In this document: piece by piece, positions 8,098 to 16,328 of the stretch
How positions within the stretch are numbered: position 1 is the stretch's first letter
Layout of the letters: every line of letters begins with the position of its first letter
Source: Micavibrio aeruginosavorus
GTDB taxonomy: Bacteria; Pseudomonadota; Alphaproteobacteria; Micavibrionales; Micavibrionaceae
DNA length: 43,935 nt
Assembly: GCA_003241475.1 (NCBI GenBank)
Contig: QFQB01000005.1
Location: 1 to 43,935 of the forward strand
Direction: 5' to 3'
The notes under the pieces: model-generated
What the model was told of the DNA's origin: nothing
Database searches by the model: none
Seen by the model: the letters and a program-made list of their open reading frames with translations, nothing else
Made by a program: the position numbers and the translations under genes

Positions 8098-10593
8098 TTA
8101 CCCCAGCGCCTCTTTTACTTTTTCGGCGAGTTGCTTGAGCGTAAACGGCTTGGGCAGGAAGAAGATGTTGTCGCCCATATGGTCTTTGAGGCGGTCTTCG
8201 GTATAGCCGGAGATGAAGATGATTTTCAGTTCCGGGCTCATCTCGCGAATTTTTTTGGCCATCGTCGGGCCGTCCATGCCCGGCATCATCACATCGGTAA
8301 TCAAAAGATCGATGTTCTTGATGTCCTGCGTTTCCAGCAGGGTCAGCGCCGCCTCGCCGCTTTCCGCGCCGAGCACCTGATAGCCCTTGTTCGTGAGCGC
8401 GCGCGTGGAGAAAGAGCGCACGGCATCCTCGTCTTCGACCAGCAAGATACGCGCTGTGCCGGTAAGATCCGTTGCCACTTCTTCTTGTGGTTTTTGCGCC
8501 TGCTGTTCCAGCTTGGCTTCGGCTTCCGACAGGCGCGGCAGATAGATCGTAAAGGTCGTGCCGATGCCTACGCTTGAATCGATTGAAAGATAGCCGCCTG
8601 TCTGGCGGATAATACCGTACACGGTTGCAAGGCCGAGGCCCGTTCCTTGCCCCACATCCTTGGTCGTAAAGAAAGGCTCCAGAATGCGGCTCAGGTTTTC
8701 GGGGCTGATCCCGCACCCCGTATCCTTGACGGCAATCGCCACCCACTGACCGGGCGGCATTTCATCGTCGCAGCATTTCTGCGATTCCGTCGTGATGTGG
8801 TTGTGCGTCAGGATGGAGAGCTTGCCGCCCTTTTCCATGGCATCGCGGGCGTTCACCGCCAAATTGATGAGCACCTGCTCCATCTGTCCCACATCGACCT
8901 TCACGAGCCCCAGATCAAGACCGTGATTGAGGTCCAGTTCGATGTTGGCGCCGATCAGGCGGCGCAACAGATGCGAGACTTCGGTCAGAATATCGGTCAC
9001 GTCCTGTACCTTGGGACGCAAGGTTTGCTGACGCGAGAATGCCAGAAGCTGGCGAACCAGATTCGCCGCGCGGTTGGAGTTCTGCTTGATCTGCATGATA
9101 TCGCCGAACGAGGAATCGCTCGGCTTGTGGCGAAGCAAAAGCAGATCGCAGAATCCGATGATGGCGGTGAGAAGATTGTTGAAGTCGTGCGCGATGCCGC
9201 CGGCCAATTGCCCTATGGCCTGCATCTTTTGACTTTGCACGAACTGCATCTCGAGGCGTTTTTGTTCGGTCAGGTCGATAAAATGCAGAACGATATCCTC
9301 GGTGCCCTTGATGCGGCGGGCGTGCATCTGCACCGATACGGGATTTTTGCCTTTAAGGATCAATTCGATCGGCTCGGGCAATTGCTCGCCCTGCCCGATC
9401 TGGGCGAGCGCGCTGAGCGCGCGTTCGCGGTTCTCATCGGCCAAAAGGGTTTTAAGGTTTTTACCCTCCAGCGCATCGACGGGACTGGCCAGCATATGCG
9501 CCAGTTCTGCGTTGCAGTCTTTAAGAACGCCCGCCGCATCGACCAGCGCGACGCCGAGCGGCGCTTCTTCGAAGAATTTCTGGAACCGGTCTTCGGAGGC
9601 CTGCAGCGCTTGCCGCATTTCGCGCTCGGCCGTCAAATCATGCATAACGCCGCGCGTTCTCACCCGCCCGTCGTCTTCGAACACGACGGTCTGGTTGACG
9701 CTGGCAAGAAACGTGCGCCCCGCCACGCCTTTCATCTGCACTTCGGCGACTTGACGCGTACCGCCTTTGTCGGTGATGTCGTATGCCGCGCCGTTCTTCG
9801 GCGCGTTTTCCATGAAAGCGTGGAGCGATCCGCCGTTCAGTAGCGTCTGCAGATCCTCGCCCAGCCATCGGGCCAGAGTCGCGTTGGCGAACACGAAATG
9901 TCCGCCCTCATCGACGGAAAAAAACCCGACCGGCGCGTTGTCCGTGAAATCGATCAGCTTTTCGCGCTCTTCGCGGATCGTGCGGTCGATTTCGCGCTGG
10001 TGCGTAACGTCATCGACGCGCCAGTGCACATAGCCCGCCCATCCGGCGACAGGCTGCGCCGAGACGATGAACCAGCGCTCGCGGTCGCCCTGCACGGACT
10101 TCAGTTCGATGGAATCCGGCAATCCCTTTTGCGCCTGCTCGGCAAGGCCGCGGAAATGGTTGTGCGCTTCCTCGTTGTTGGAAAACAGCCGCGCCAGCGT
10201 TTCCAAACCCGGCGCGCCCTGCTCTTCGCAAAGCTCGTCGAAACGCTGGTTGGTGAACACGGGATGGTCGGTCGCATCGGTAATCAGGCGCGCGCCGCGG
10301 CTGCCCTCGATCACCTGTTGCAAAAGGGCGCGCTCTTTTTCCTGCGCGCTGTAGTTATGCAGAAACCGCTGGAACAAGAACGCCAGAAACGCCGCCAGAA
10401 CGAAGGCCGCGCCCGCCGCCATCATCATCGTCTCGTCGATGTTCAGAACCATGGCGAGGATCACGCAGCCGATAATGTAAACGATAATGAGCGCGAACGA
10501 GAGCGCGATGCGGCGCGCGCGAATTCGCGCGGAATTCGGGTCCGGCTGGCCCGGCGTGTGGCGGGCGATGAAATCGGCGTGGTCGAGATTCAT
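8098..10593 (-). CDS. cckA: Hybrid sensor histidine kinase CckA
   Basis: 831-aa membrane kinase matching CckA, which in alphaproteobacteria passes phosphate through ChpT to the cell-cycle regulator CtrA. Two transmembrane segments (about 31-50 and 57-75) are followed by three PAS-like regions (about 85-190, 205-315, 325-435). The HisKA domain has His459 in GGIAHDFNN; the ATPase has its N-box in INLAVNARDAM and G-boxes in DTGCGIS and GTGLGLATVYG. The C-terminal receiver carries Asp757 in LLITDVMMPGMDG. The frame can be extended to a TTG at 10638, but the ATG at 10593 gives the better N-terminus. It lies 56 bp after flhB on the same strand, so it is probably the last gene of the flgB operon. 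Confidence 0.92.
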   Translation of the reverse strand: MNLDHADFIARHTPGQPDPNSARIRARRIALSFALIIVYIIGCVILAMVLNIDETMMMAAGAAFVLAAFLAFLFQRFLHNYSAQEKERALLQQVIEGSRGARLITDATDHPVFTNQRFDELCEEQGAPGLETLARLFSNNEEAHNHFRGLAEQAQKGLPDSIELKSVQGDRERWFIVSAQPVAGWAGYVHWRVDDVTHQREIDRTIREEREKLIDFTDNAPVGFFSVDEGGHFVFANATLARWLGEDLQTLLNGGSLHAFMENAPKNGAAYDITDKGGTRQVAEVQMKGVAGRTFLASVNQTVVFEDDGRVRTRGVMHDLTAEREMRQALQASEDRFQKFFEEAPLGVALVDAAGVLKDCNAELAHMLASPVDALEGKNLKTLLADENRERALSALAQIGQGEQLPEPIELILKGKNPVSVQMHARRIKGTEDIVLHFIDLTEQKRLEMQFVQSQKMQAIGQLAGGIAHDFNNLLTAIIGFCDLLLLRHKPSDSSFGDIMQIKQNSNRAANLVRQLLAFSRQQTLRPKVQDVTDILTEVSHLLRRLIGANIELDLNHGLDLGLVKVDVGQMEQVLINLAVNARDAMEKGGKLSILTHNHITTESQKCCDDEMPPGQWVAIAVKDTGCGISPENLSRILEPFFTTKDVGQGTGLGLATVYGIIRQTGGYLSIDSSVGIGTTFTIYLPRLSEAEAKLEQQAQKPQEEVATDLTGTARILLVEDEDAVRSFSTRALTNKGYQVLGAESGEAALTLLETQDIKNIDLLITDVMMPGMDGPTMAKKIREMSPELKIIFISGYTEDRLKDHMGDNIFFLPKPFTLKQLAEKVKEALG

Positions 10594-10649
10594 TCTGGCA
10601 CGAATAATACCTGAATTTCCAAGGGGTTGGCCAGACAATAAAGCGGCAA

Positions 10650-11723
10650 TTACCGCAATTTCCCCTTCATCCGGAAAACATAAGAGATGATTTCCGCGAC
10701 AGCCTTGTAATGCTCGGCGGGAACGGCTTGGTCAACCTCCACCTGATCGAACAAAAGCCGCGCCAGCGGCGGGTTGGGCAGGATGATGACATTGTGCTCG
10801 CGCGCGGTTTCCCGGATGCGCATGGCGACCTCGTTGATCCCCTTGGCGACGACCAGCGGCGCCTCGTCCTTGTCGGGATCGTATTTCAGCGCGACCGAAT
10901 AATGGGTCGGGTTGGTGATGACGACATCCGCCGTCGGCACCGCCTGCATCATGCGCTGCTGGGCTTTTTGCTGGCGGAGCTGGCGCAGCTTCGCCTTGAT
11001 GTGCGGATCGCCCTCGCTCTGGCGGTATTCGTCCTTCAATTCCTGCTTGGTCATGCGCATCTTGCTCATATGCTCGTGGCGCTGATAGAGCAAGTCCGCC
11101 GCCGCGATGATGAACAAGACGACAAGAATGCCGATAAGAAGTTTCGTTGTCAGGATTTTCGTTTCGTCGAGCGCGAGCGGAATGGGCAATCCCACCATAT
11201 GCTCCATCGATCCGAAATACGGCTTGATAATCATGTATCCGACGGCGCTGACGACGCACAGCTTCAGAATGCCTTTGATGAATTCGACGATGGAGCGCAT
11301 GGAAAACAGGCGCGCGAAACCCTTGGAAGGCGATATCTTGCTGATGTCCATGCTGATGATTTCAGGCGCTAACAGCGGCCCGACCTGAACGAGCGGGCCG
11401 ATGACCGCCGCCGCAACCAAAAACAAAATCGGTCCGATCAAGATTTTTAGAACGTCGATCAGCGCCTCGATGATCATAAACTGCAATCCGCCCGGCGTCT
11501 CGGGAAGGTCGTGCGCCTGACCGATATAGGTGCGCAAAAGGATCATCAGGTCGTGCATCATGCCCGGCCCCATGGCGAGCACGACAATCGTTCCGGCCGT
11601 GAGCATGACCCAGTTGTTCACCTCGCGGGAAACCGGCACCTGCCCCTTCTTTCGCGCCTCTTCCAGTTTCTTGGGCGTGGGGTCTTCGGTCTTCGAGGAA
11701 TCGTCCTGATCGTCGTCGCTCAT
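10650..11723 (-). CDS. flhB: Flagellar export switch protein FlhB
   Basis: 357-aa inner-membrane component of the flagellar type III export gate that switches substrate class from rod/hook to filament. The N-terminus is typical (KTEDPTPKKLEEARKKGQVP), four membrane segments follow, and the cytoplasmic domain contains the self-cleavage motif NPTH at residues 271-274 followed by YSVAL. The start is three bases after the fliR stop, so the genes are tightly coupled. Confidence 0.97.
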   Translation of the reverse strand: MSDDDQDDSSKTEDPTPKKLEEARKKGQVPVSREVNNWVMLTAGTIVVLAMGPGMMHDLMILLRTYIGQAHDLPETPGGLQFMIIEALIDVLKILIGPILFLVAAAVIGPLVQVGPLLAPEIISMDISKISPSKGFARLFSMRSIVEFIKGILKLCVVSAVGYMIIKPYFGSMEHMVGLPIPLALDETKILTTKLLIGILVVLFIIAAADLLYQRHEHMSKMRMTKQELKDEYRQSEGDPHIKAKLRQLRQQKAQQRMMQAVPTADVVITNPTHYSVALKYDPDKDEAPLVVAKGINEVAMRIRETAREHNVIILPNPPLARLLFDQVEVDQAVPAEHYKAVAEIISYVFRMKGKLR

Positions 11724-11726
11724 GGA

Positions 11727-12500
11727 TTATCCGCCCTGCGAAAGAAAATAAACCATCCCGTCCTCGAAACGGGAAATAAAGAACAGCATCATTGCCGACA
11801 GGCTGATCGCCACCATGACGACGGCCAAAAGAATCTGCACCGGAATGACGATCATGAACACCTGTAGCTGCGGCATCAAACGGGACAAAACGCCCATGCC
11901 GGTGTAGAGCAGTAGCGAGACGACGATAAACGGCAGCGCGATCTGGAATCCGGTCATAAAGCTTGCCGCGACGGCCTTGGCCATCAGCTCGGCCATGCTT
12001 CCCGTGTCCGGCACGGTACCGATCGGAAACATTTCGTAGCTTTCGACCAGACCGTGGATCAGCATGTGATGCAGATTGGTGACGAACAGCAATGTCACGC
12101 CCGTCACGGACAAAAACGCGCCGAAAACCGATCCCTGCACCGCCAGCGAAGGGTTGAACACCTGTGCGTTGGAAATACCGGATGCAAGCGATATAAGCAT
12201 CCCCGCCGTGTCGAGCGCCATCATCAGGACGCGCGCGATCGTGCCGATGAACAGTCCCGTGATGAATTCAACGGCGATCAGGGACAGCATCCCGCCGAAG
12301 CCCGGTAGCGGATCAGGCAGATGTGGTCGGATCACAGGCGAGACGACAAGCGACAATCCCAGCGCGATAAACAGCCGTATATTCTGCGGCACGAACGTAT
12401 CGCCGATGCCGGGCATGATCATCAGCGCGGTGCCGAAGCGCACGAAGATGATGATGAAGGCGAAGATGCCGGTGGTCAGGAATTGTTCGAGGATGTTCAT
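11727..12500 (-). CDS. fliR: Flagellar export gate protein FliR
   Basis: 257-aa multi-pass membrane protein of the flagellar type III export gate, forming a complex with FliP and FliQ. It contains the family pattern FVRFGTALMIMPGIGD near the N-terminus and ITGLFIGTIARVL in the middle. The ATG directly abuts the TAG of the upstream DUF486-like gene with no spacing, which suggests translational coupling. flhB follows after three bases. Confidence 0.95.
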   Translation of the reverse strand: MNILEQFLTTGIFAFIIIFVRFGTALMIMPGIGDTFVPQNIRLFIALGLSLVVSPVIRPHLPDPLPGFGGMLSLIAVEFITGLFIGTIARVLMMALDTAGMLISLASGISNAQVFNPSLAVQGSVFGAFLSVTGVTLLFVTNLHHMLIHGLVESYEMFPIGTVPDTGSMAELMAKAVAASFMTGFQIALPFIVVSLLLYTGMGVLSRLMPQLQVFMIVIPVQILLAVVMVAISLSAMMLFFISRFEDGMVYFLSQGG

Positions 12501-12872
12501 CTACGACCCCGCCAGTCTGGGTCCGTAAAATATAAACGCCGCGCCGCCCGCGATCATCGCAAAGCCGATGCCGTGATAGATGGTGAGCTTCTCGCCAAGA
12601 TAGAAAACTGAAAACAGCGCGAACACGGCCAGCGTGATGACCTCCTGCATGGTTTTCAATTCCGCCGCGCTGTACATCGCATGGCCGATCCTGTTGGCGG
12701 GCACGGCAAGGCAGTACTCGAAAAATGCGATGGCCCATGCGCCCAGAACGGCGACGATCATGGGCGCCGCCGGATATTTCAGATGCCCGTACCATGCGAA
12801 GGTCATGAACAGGTTCGACAGGCATAAAAGAATGACGGGAAGAAAAGGAACGATGAAAGACGGGACAGCCAT
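12501..12872 (-). CDS. Small DMT-like membrane protein (DUF486 type)
   Basis: 123-aa protein with four hydrophobic segments, resembling the DUF486 group of small drug/metabolite-transporter-like proteins (FAWYGHLKYP, SAAELKTMQEVITL, VFYLGEKLTIYHGIGF). This family is not known as a flagellar component. Here it sits between fliQ (11-bp gap) and fliR (zero gap) on the same strand, so it must be co-transcribed with the export gate genes. Whether it serves the flagellum or is a passenger cannot be told. Confidence 0.85.
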   Translation of the reverse strand: MAVPSFIVPFLPVILLCLSNLFMTFAWYGHLKYPAAPMIVAVLGAWAIAFFEYCLAVPANRIGHAMYSAAELKTMQEVITLAVFALFSVFYLGEKLTIYHGIGFAMIAGGAAFIFYGPRLAGS

Positions 12873-12883
12873 GAAGCGGCCTC

Positions 12884-13150
12884 CTACCCGATGCCGACGA
12901 TTTTATCGGCAATCTCGTTCATGAACGTCTGCATGACCATGATAAAGGCGGGAAACAGCACGAAGACAATAGCGAAGATGGAGATGATCTTGGGAACGAA
13001 CACCAGCGTCATCTCCTGAATCTGCGTCAGCGCTTGAACCAACGCGATCAGAACGCCGACGATCAGCCCCACCATCAATGGCGGCGTGCTGATGACGATG
13101 GTCAGCCAGATTGCTTCGCGGGCAATGTCGATGAGTTCGGTTTCGTTCAT
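12884..13150 (-). CDS. fliQ: Flagellar export gate protein FliQ
   Basis: 88-aa protein with two transmembrane helices, the expected size for FliQ, a gate subunit of the flagellar export apparatus. Family patterns include AREAIWLTIVISTPPLM and VQALTQIQEMTLVFVPKI. It lies 81 bp downstream of fliE. Confidence 0.96.
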   Translation of the reverse strand: MNETELIDIAREAIWLTIVISTPPLMVGLIVGVLIALVQALTQIQEMTLVFVPKIISIFAIVFVLFPAFIMVMQTFMNEIADKIVGIG

Positions 13151-13231
13151 GGGTACAGCTTACTCCACGCCCTATTGCTGTCAAAGCCGGAATTTTGATA
13201 ACACAAGGTATCCAGATTTTATTTCGATGCC

Positions 13232-13549
13232 CTAGATCGGCATTCTCATAATTTCCTGATAGGCATTGATCATCCGGTCGCGCACGGCCACAACGGTGGA
13301 CAGCGTGAGTTCGGCGGCGTTCACGGCGCTGACGACATCGGGCAGGCTCGCCTCGCCCGTCACCGCTTTGGCGGACATCTGCTCGCCCGTCTTCATCGTG
13401 TTCATTGATTCTTGGATGGAGGTTTTCAGCACCTCGCCGAAACTGGGGCGCATGGCGCTGTTGTCTTCGGCAGGCATGCTCGCGCCCATCTTCGCCATGT
13501 TGGCGTAGGCGTTGGCGGCCAGTGCGGGATTTGCTATTTTATCGACCAT
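13232..13549 (-). CDS. fliE: Flagellar hook-basal body protein FliE
   Basis: 105-aa protein that joins the MS ring and export gate to the proximal rod. The C-terminal region shows the family pattern (DVVSAVNAAELTLSTVVAVR, then DRMINAYQEIMRMPI). It follows flgC by about 32 bp in the flgB-flgC-fliE order common in bacteria. Confidence 0.95.
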   Translation of the reverse strand: MVDKIANPALAANAYANMAKMGASMPAEDNSAMRPSFGEVLKTSIQESMNTMKTGEQMSAKAVTGEASLPDVVSAVNAAELTLSTVVAVRDRMINAYQEIMRMPI

Positions 13550-13581
13550 AGTAACCTTCCGATTCCCATTCTATCATAAAA

Positions 13582-14007
13582 CTAGCGAAGCATGTCGATG
13601 GTTCGCATCGACATGGTGCGGTAATTATCCATCATCCCGAGATTGGCCTCGTAGGAGCGTTGCGCCTCGCGCATGTCCGTCAGCTCCACGACCATATTGA
13701 CGTTGGGCATCTGGACATAGCCGGCGGCATTGGCTCCCGGATGGTCGGGCATGTATTTAAGCGTGTAGTCCGTCTTCTTGTCCGGCGCGATATCCTTCAC
13801 CTTGACCAGATTCGTATCATACTGCTTGTCCATCTCGTTCTTGAACGTGATGATCTTGCGCGTATAGGGTTTGGCATCGGGGGAAATAGCGGCCGTGTTG
13901 GCGTTGGCGATGTTTTCGGAAATGACGCGCGTACGCTCGCCCTGCGCTTTCATGCCGTAGGCGGAGATCGCCATCGTGTTCCACATGCTGTTCTGAACGT
14001 CGGGCAT
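13582..14007 (-). CDS. flgC: Proximal rod protein FlgC
   Basis: 141-aa rod protein. The N-terminal rod/hook motif (AISAYGMKAQGERTRVISEN, then IANANT) and the C-terminal helix (MREAQRSYEANLGMMDNYR) are clear. It is exported through the flagellar type III system and assembles above FlgB. It follows flgB by 22 bp. Confidence 0.97.
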   Translation of the reverse strand: MPDVQNSMWNTMAISAYGMKAQGERTRVISENIANANTAAISPDAKPYTRKIITFKNEMDKQYDTNLVKVKDIAPDKKTDYTLKYMPDHPGANAAGYVQMPNVNMVVELTDMREAQRSYEANLGMMDNYRTMSMRTIDMLR

Positions 14008-14029
14008 TTTTACGCTCCTGCTCTATCCG

Positions 14030-14440
14030 CTAGCTCTGGCGGCCAAGCGCGATCTTGTACATGTTCGCGGTTTTGGTCATCAGGCTGGTCATCAAATTGT
14101 AGTCCATCTGCGTCTCGCCCGATTTGACCATCTGCTCTTCGATGATCACGCCGTTTTTGTCGGGCGCGACTTCGTACGTCAGCTTGTCCTTGCGGTCCTT
14201 GGCGTTGGCCACCGCATCGGGGTTGGGCATATGCAAGGGGTTCGTGGTTTCCAGCGTCACCTTCTTGCTGTCCGTGATCTTGCTCAGGACCGCGCCGAAA
14301 TCGACTTTGGTCAGGTCCTTGGACTGGTATTTCGGGGTATCCGCATTGGCGATGTTGTCGGCGATGATCCCCTGACGCTTGTCGAGGTATTCCATCTTGG
14401 CCGTCATGGCCTTCATCAAAGGCAAATTCTGTATAGACAT
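14030..14440 (-). CDS. flgB: Proximal rod protein FlgB
   Basis: 136-aa rod protein and first gene of the minus-strand operon. It contains KRQGIIADNIANADTPKYQS near the N-terminus and a C-terminal helix ending in MTKTANMYKIALGRQS. A sigma54-type promoter lies 42 bp upstream (14482-14497), fitting expression as an early-middle flagellar gene. Confidence 0.97.
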   Translation of the reverse strand: MSIQNLPLMKAMTAKMEYLDKRQGIIADNIANADTPKYQSKDLTKVDFGAVLSKITDSKKVTLETTNPLHMPNPDAVANAKDRKDKLTYEVAPDKNGVIIEEQMVKSGETQMDYNLMTSLMTKTANMYKIALGRQS

Positions 14441-14463
14441 ACTCTATCCCATACCGTTTAATC

Positions 14464-14490
14464 GTTCCTGCCCTAGAACCTTGCAGGAAC
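14464..14490. repeat. 8-bp inverted repeat in the flgB divergent region
   Basis: GTTCCTGC and GCAGGAAC form perfect arms around an 11-base spacer. The right arm overlaps both the flgB sigma54 promoter and the AGGAA ribosome binding site of the divergent gene. It may be an operator or an RNA hairpin. Confidence 0.5.
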
Positions 14491-14497
14491 CGTGCCA
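14482..14497 (-). promoter_or_regulatory. sigma54 (-24/-12) promoter of flgB operon
   Basis: The minus strand reads TGGCACGGTTCCTGCA. GG and GC are exactly 10 bases apart and the -24 element is a full consensus; the -12 element has C for the first T. It lies 42 bp before the flgB start and overlaps the start of the divergent gene. Confidence 0.7.
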
Positions 14498-14872
14498 GTG
14501 GCAGACACCCCCGAAAACGACCCCGACGACCCCATCAAGCCTCTGAATTTAAAAGAGAAAAAAGGCCGTCAGACCGCCGTTGCGATCAAGGACAGGACCA
14601 AGGACCGCGAGGTGCCGCAGGTCATCGCCGCCGGACGGGGAATTCTTGCCGAGAAAATAATGCAACTGGCCTTCGAGAACGGGATCAAGGTCAAGGAAGA
14701 CGCGCCGCTGGCCGAGATGCTTGCCGCCGTCGAAATCGACTCTCCCATCCCCTCCGAGGCGTTCATGGCCATTGCCGAGATTCTTTATTATGTGTACCGC
14801 GCGAACGGGGAGCCAAACCCCTTTGACGCCGTTCTGCGGGATGCTATGGATGAACAAAACAAGACCCCCTGA
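14492..14872 (+). CDS. FlhB C-terminal-domain homologue (EscU/YscU/HrcU-like)
   Basis: 126-aa cytoplasmic protein resembling the C-terminal domain of FlhB (compare VPQVIAAGRGILAEKIMQLA, then FENGIKVKEDAPLAEML, then SPIPSEAFMAIAEILYYVYR), without the membrane part and without an NPTH cleavage site. Such stand-alone FlhB-like proteins are known beside flagellar genes and can substitute partly for the cleaved domain. The start is GTG at 14492 or 14498, both close behind AGGAA. It begins a plus-strand run that continues to fliP. Confidence 0.85.
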   Translation: MPVADTPENDPDDPIKPLNLKEKKGRQTAVAIKDRTKDREVPQVIAAGRGILAEKIMQLAFENGIKVKEDAPLAEMLAAVEIDSPIPSEAFMAIAEILYYVYRANGEPNPFDAVLRDAMDEQNKTP

Positions 14873-14887
14873 TCCGAAAGCATCCTT

Positions 14888-15145
14888 ATGAAAGTCGATG
14901 AAATCCGTGCCAAGATGGAAAAGCTGAACCAGTTTATTCTGGATTCCGAAATAACCGTGCTCGGCGGGAAGATGGTTGATCTGGGCGGACTTGACCGCGA
15001 CATCGCGTTGATCTGCAACAAGGCTGTCGCCCTGCCCCCGCCCGATGCGCGCGACATGCAACCGCTTATGGCCGCGATGATCGGCAATCTCGAGCGCCTC
15101 TCCATCGCGCTCAAAGATTACAAAGACGAGATCGGGAAGAAATAA
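14888..15145 (+). CDS. Unknown helical protein in flagellar operon
   Basis: 85-aa, mostly helical protein without signal peptide or membrane segment. It lies 15 bp after the FlhB-like gene and 3 bp before fliO. Size, helicity and position would fit a small flagellar chaperone or regulator, but no family was recognised. The N-terminus (MKVDEIRAKMEKLNQFI) looks coiled. Confidence 0.7.
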   Translation: MKVDEIRAKMEKLNQFILDSEITVLGGKMVDLGGLDRDIALICNKAVALPPPDARDMQPLMAAMIGNLERLSIALKDYKDEIGKK

Positions 15146-15148
15146 GCC

Positions 15149-15433
15149 ATGGAATGGTATGACTACGCCAAATTCGTTGCCGCTCTGGCCTTCGTCCTCG
15201 GATTGATGGGCGGGCTTGCGCTGGTCTTGAAAAAAATCGGCCTTGGCAATGTCGGCATGACGCCGCCGGACAAGCGGCGCCTCAGGATTGTGGAAATCCT
15301 CACGCTCGATCCGCGCCGAAAAGCGGTATTATTGTCGCGCGACGGGGTGGAACATCTTGTCATCCTCGGCGGAAACGGTGAAACTGTCGTCGAAACCAAC
15401 ATCAAGGCCCCTGACGCGAAACGAGATGTTTAA
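15149..15433 (+). CDS. fliO: Flagellar biosynthesis protein FliO
   Basis: 94-aa protein with one N-terminal transmembrane helix (FVAALAFVLGLMGGLALVL) and a short cytoplasmic beta domain with the FliO pattern RLRIVEILTLDPRRKAVLL. FliO helps assemble the FliP ring. Its 3' end overlaps fliP by 8 bp. Confidence 0.88.
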   Translation: MEWYDYAKFVAALAFVLGLMGGLALVLKKIGLGNVGMTPPDKRRLRIVEILTLDPRRKAVLLSRDGVEHLVILGGNGETVVETNIKAPDAKRDV

Positions 15434-16208
15434 ACGTCTTTTCACTTTCCGTTCCCTCACCGCGATCGCCGCCGGCGCGCTGACTTTGTTCGCGCTTTCC
15501 CATACGGCGCTGGCGCAGGCCGTCACGCTTGATCTCGGCTCGGAAGAAAACGGCACGGTCTCCGGCCGCATCATCCAGATGGTGGCGTTGCTCACCGTTC
15601 TGTCCCTTGCGCCAAGCATTCTCATCATGATGACCTCGTTCACGCGGATCATCGTGGTCCTATCGTTCCTGCGGACGGCGATGGGTATTCAGCAAACGCC
15701 GCCGAACACGGTGATGATTTCTCTCGCGCTTTTCATGACCTTTTTCATCATGAGCCCGACGCTCAAAGCCGCCTACGACAACGGCGTGCAGCCGCTTGTG
15801 AATGCGGAGATCGATGAGATGCAGGCGTTTGACCGCACCGTCGCGCCTTTCCATGAATTCATGATGAAGCATGTGCGGGAAAAGGATTTGATCCTCTTTA
15901 CCGAATTGTCCAAGGAAGGACCGTTTGAAAATCAGGCCGCCGTTCCCCTGCAGGTTCTAATCCCCGCCTTCATGATTTCGGAATTGCGCCGCGCGTTCGA
16001 AATCGGCTTCATGCTGTTCATGCCGTTCGTCATTATCGACATGGTGACGGCCTCCATCCTGATGTCGATGGGTATGATGATGCTGCCGCCGGTGATGATC
16101 TCGTTGCCGTTTAAAATCATCTTCTTCGTTCTGGTCGATGGCTGGTATCTGATCTGCGGCTCGCTGATCCAGTCCTTCAATTCCGTGCCCGGATCTCCTG
16201 CGGGATAA
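15426..16208 (+). CDS. fliP: Flagellar export gate protein FliP
   Basis: 260-aa core subunit of the flagellar export gate. A signal peptide (MFKRLFTFRSL, to about residue 30, TALAQA) precedes four membrane helices. Family patterns include MMTSFTRIIVVLSFLRTAMG, QTPPNTVMISLALFMTFF, AFMISELRRAFEIGFMLF and ILMSMGMMMLPPVMISLPFK. The open frame extends upstream to 15288, inside fliO, but the signal peptide marks the true start at 15426. Confidence 0.97.
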   Translation: MFKRLFTFRSLTAIAAGALTLFALSHTALAQAVTLDLGSEENGTVSGRIIQMVALLTVLSLAPSILIMMTSFTRIIVVLSFLRTAMGIQQTPPNTVMISLALFMTFFIMSPTLKAAYDNGVQPLVNAEIDEMQAFDRTVAPFHEFMMKHVREKDLILFTELSKEGPFENQAAVPLQVLIPAFMISELRRAFEIGFMLFMPFVIIDMVTASILMSMGMMMLPPVMISLPFKIIFFVLVDGWYLICGSLIQSFNSVPGSPAG

Positions 16209-16231
16209 TCTAAATCCTTTACCGCCTATTC

Positions 16232-16314
16232 GTCATTCCTAACCCTTTACGGGTGAGGAATCTTCGTAGGTATATTCATGGCCGAAGATCCCTCCGCTTT
16301 GCGCTCGGGATGAC
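16232..16314. repeat. REP-like palindromic element between fliP and the TPR gene
   Basis: The element begins GTCATTCC and ends GGGATGAC, so its ends are inverted. Inside is a hairpin at 16236-16260 (9 of 10 bp paired, loop TTTAC) and a second at about 16289-16310. TCTTC and GAAGA pair between them. It lies between two convergent genes and may also terminate transcription. The form suggests a dispersed genomic palindrome, though no second copy is in this window. Confidence 0.55.
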
Positions 16315-16328
16315 CGCCGAGATGTAAA

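Noticed and set aside
8647..9843. Long open frame antisense to cckA
   Set aside because: It lies wholly opposite a well-supported kinase gene; its translation has no recognisable domains and mirrors the codon pattern of cckA.
10594..10638. Longer cckA start at TTG 10638
   Set aside because: The extra 15 residues give no domain, TTG is rare, and the ATG at 10593 precedes the expected N-terminus.
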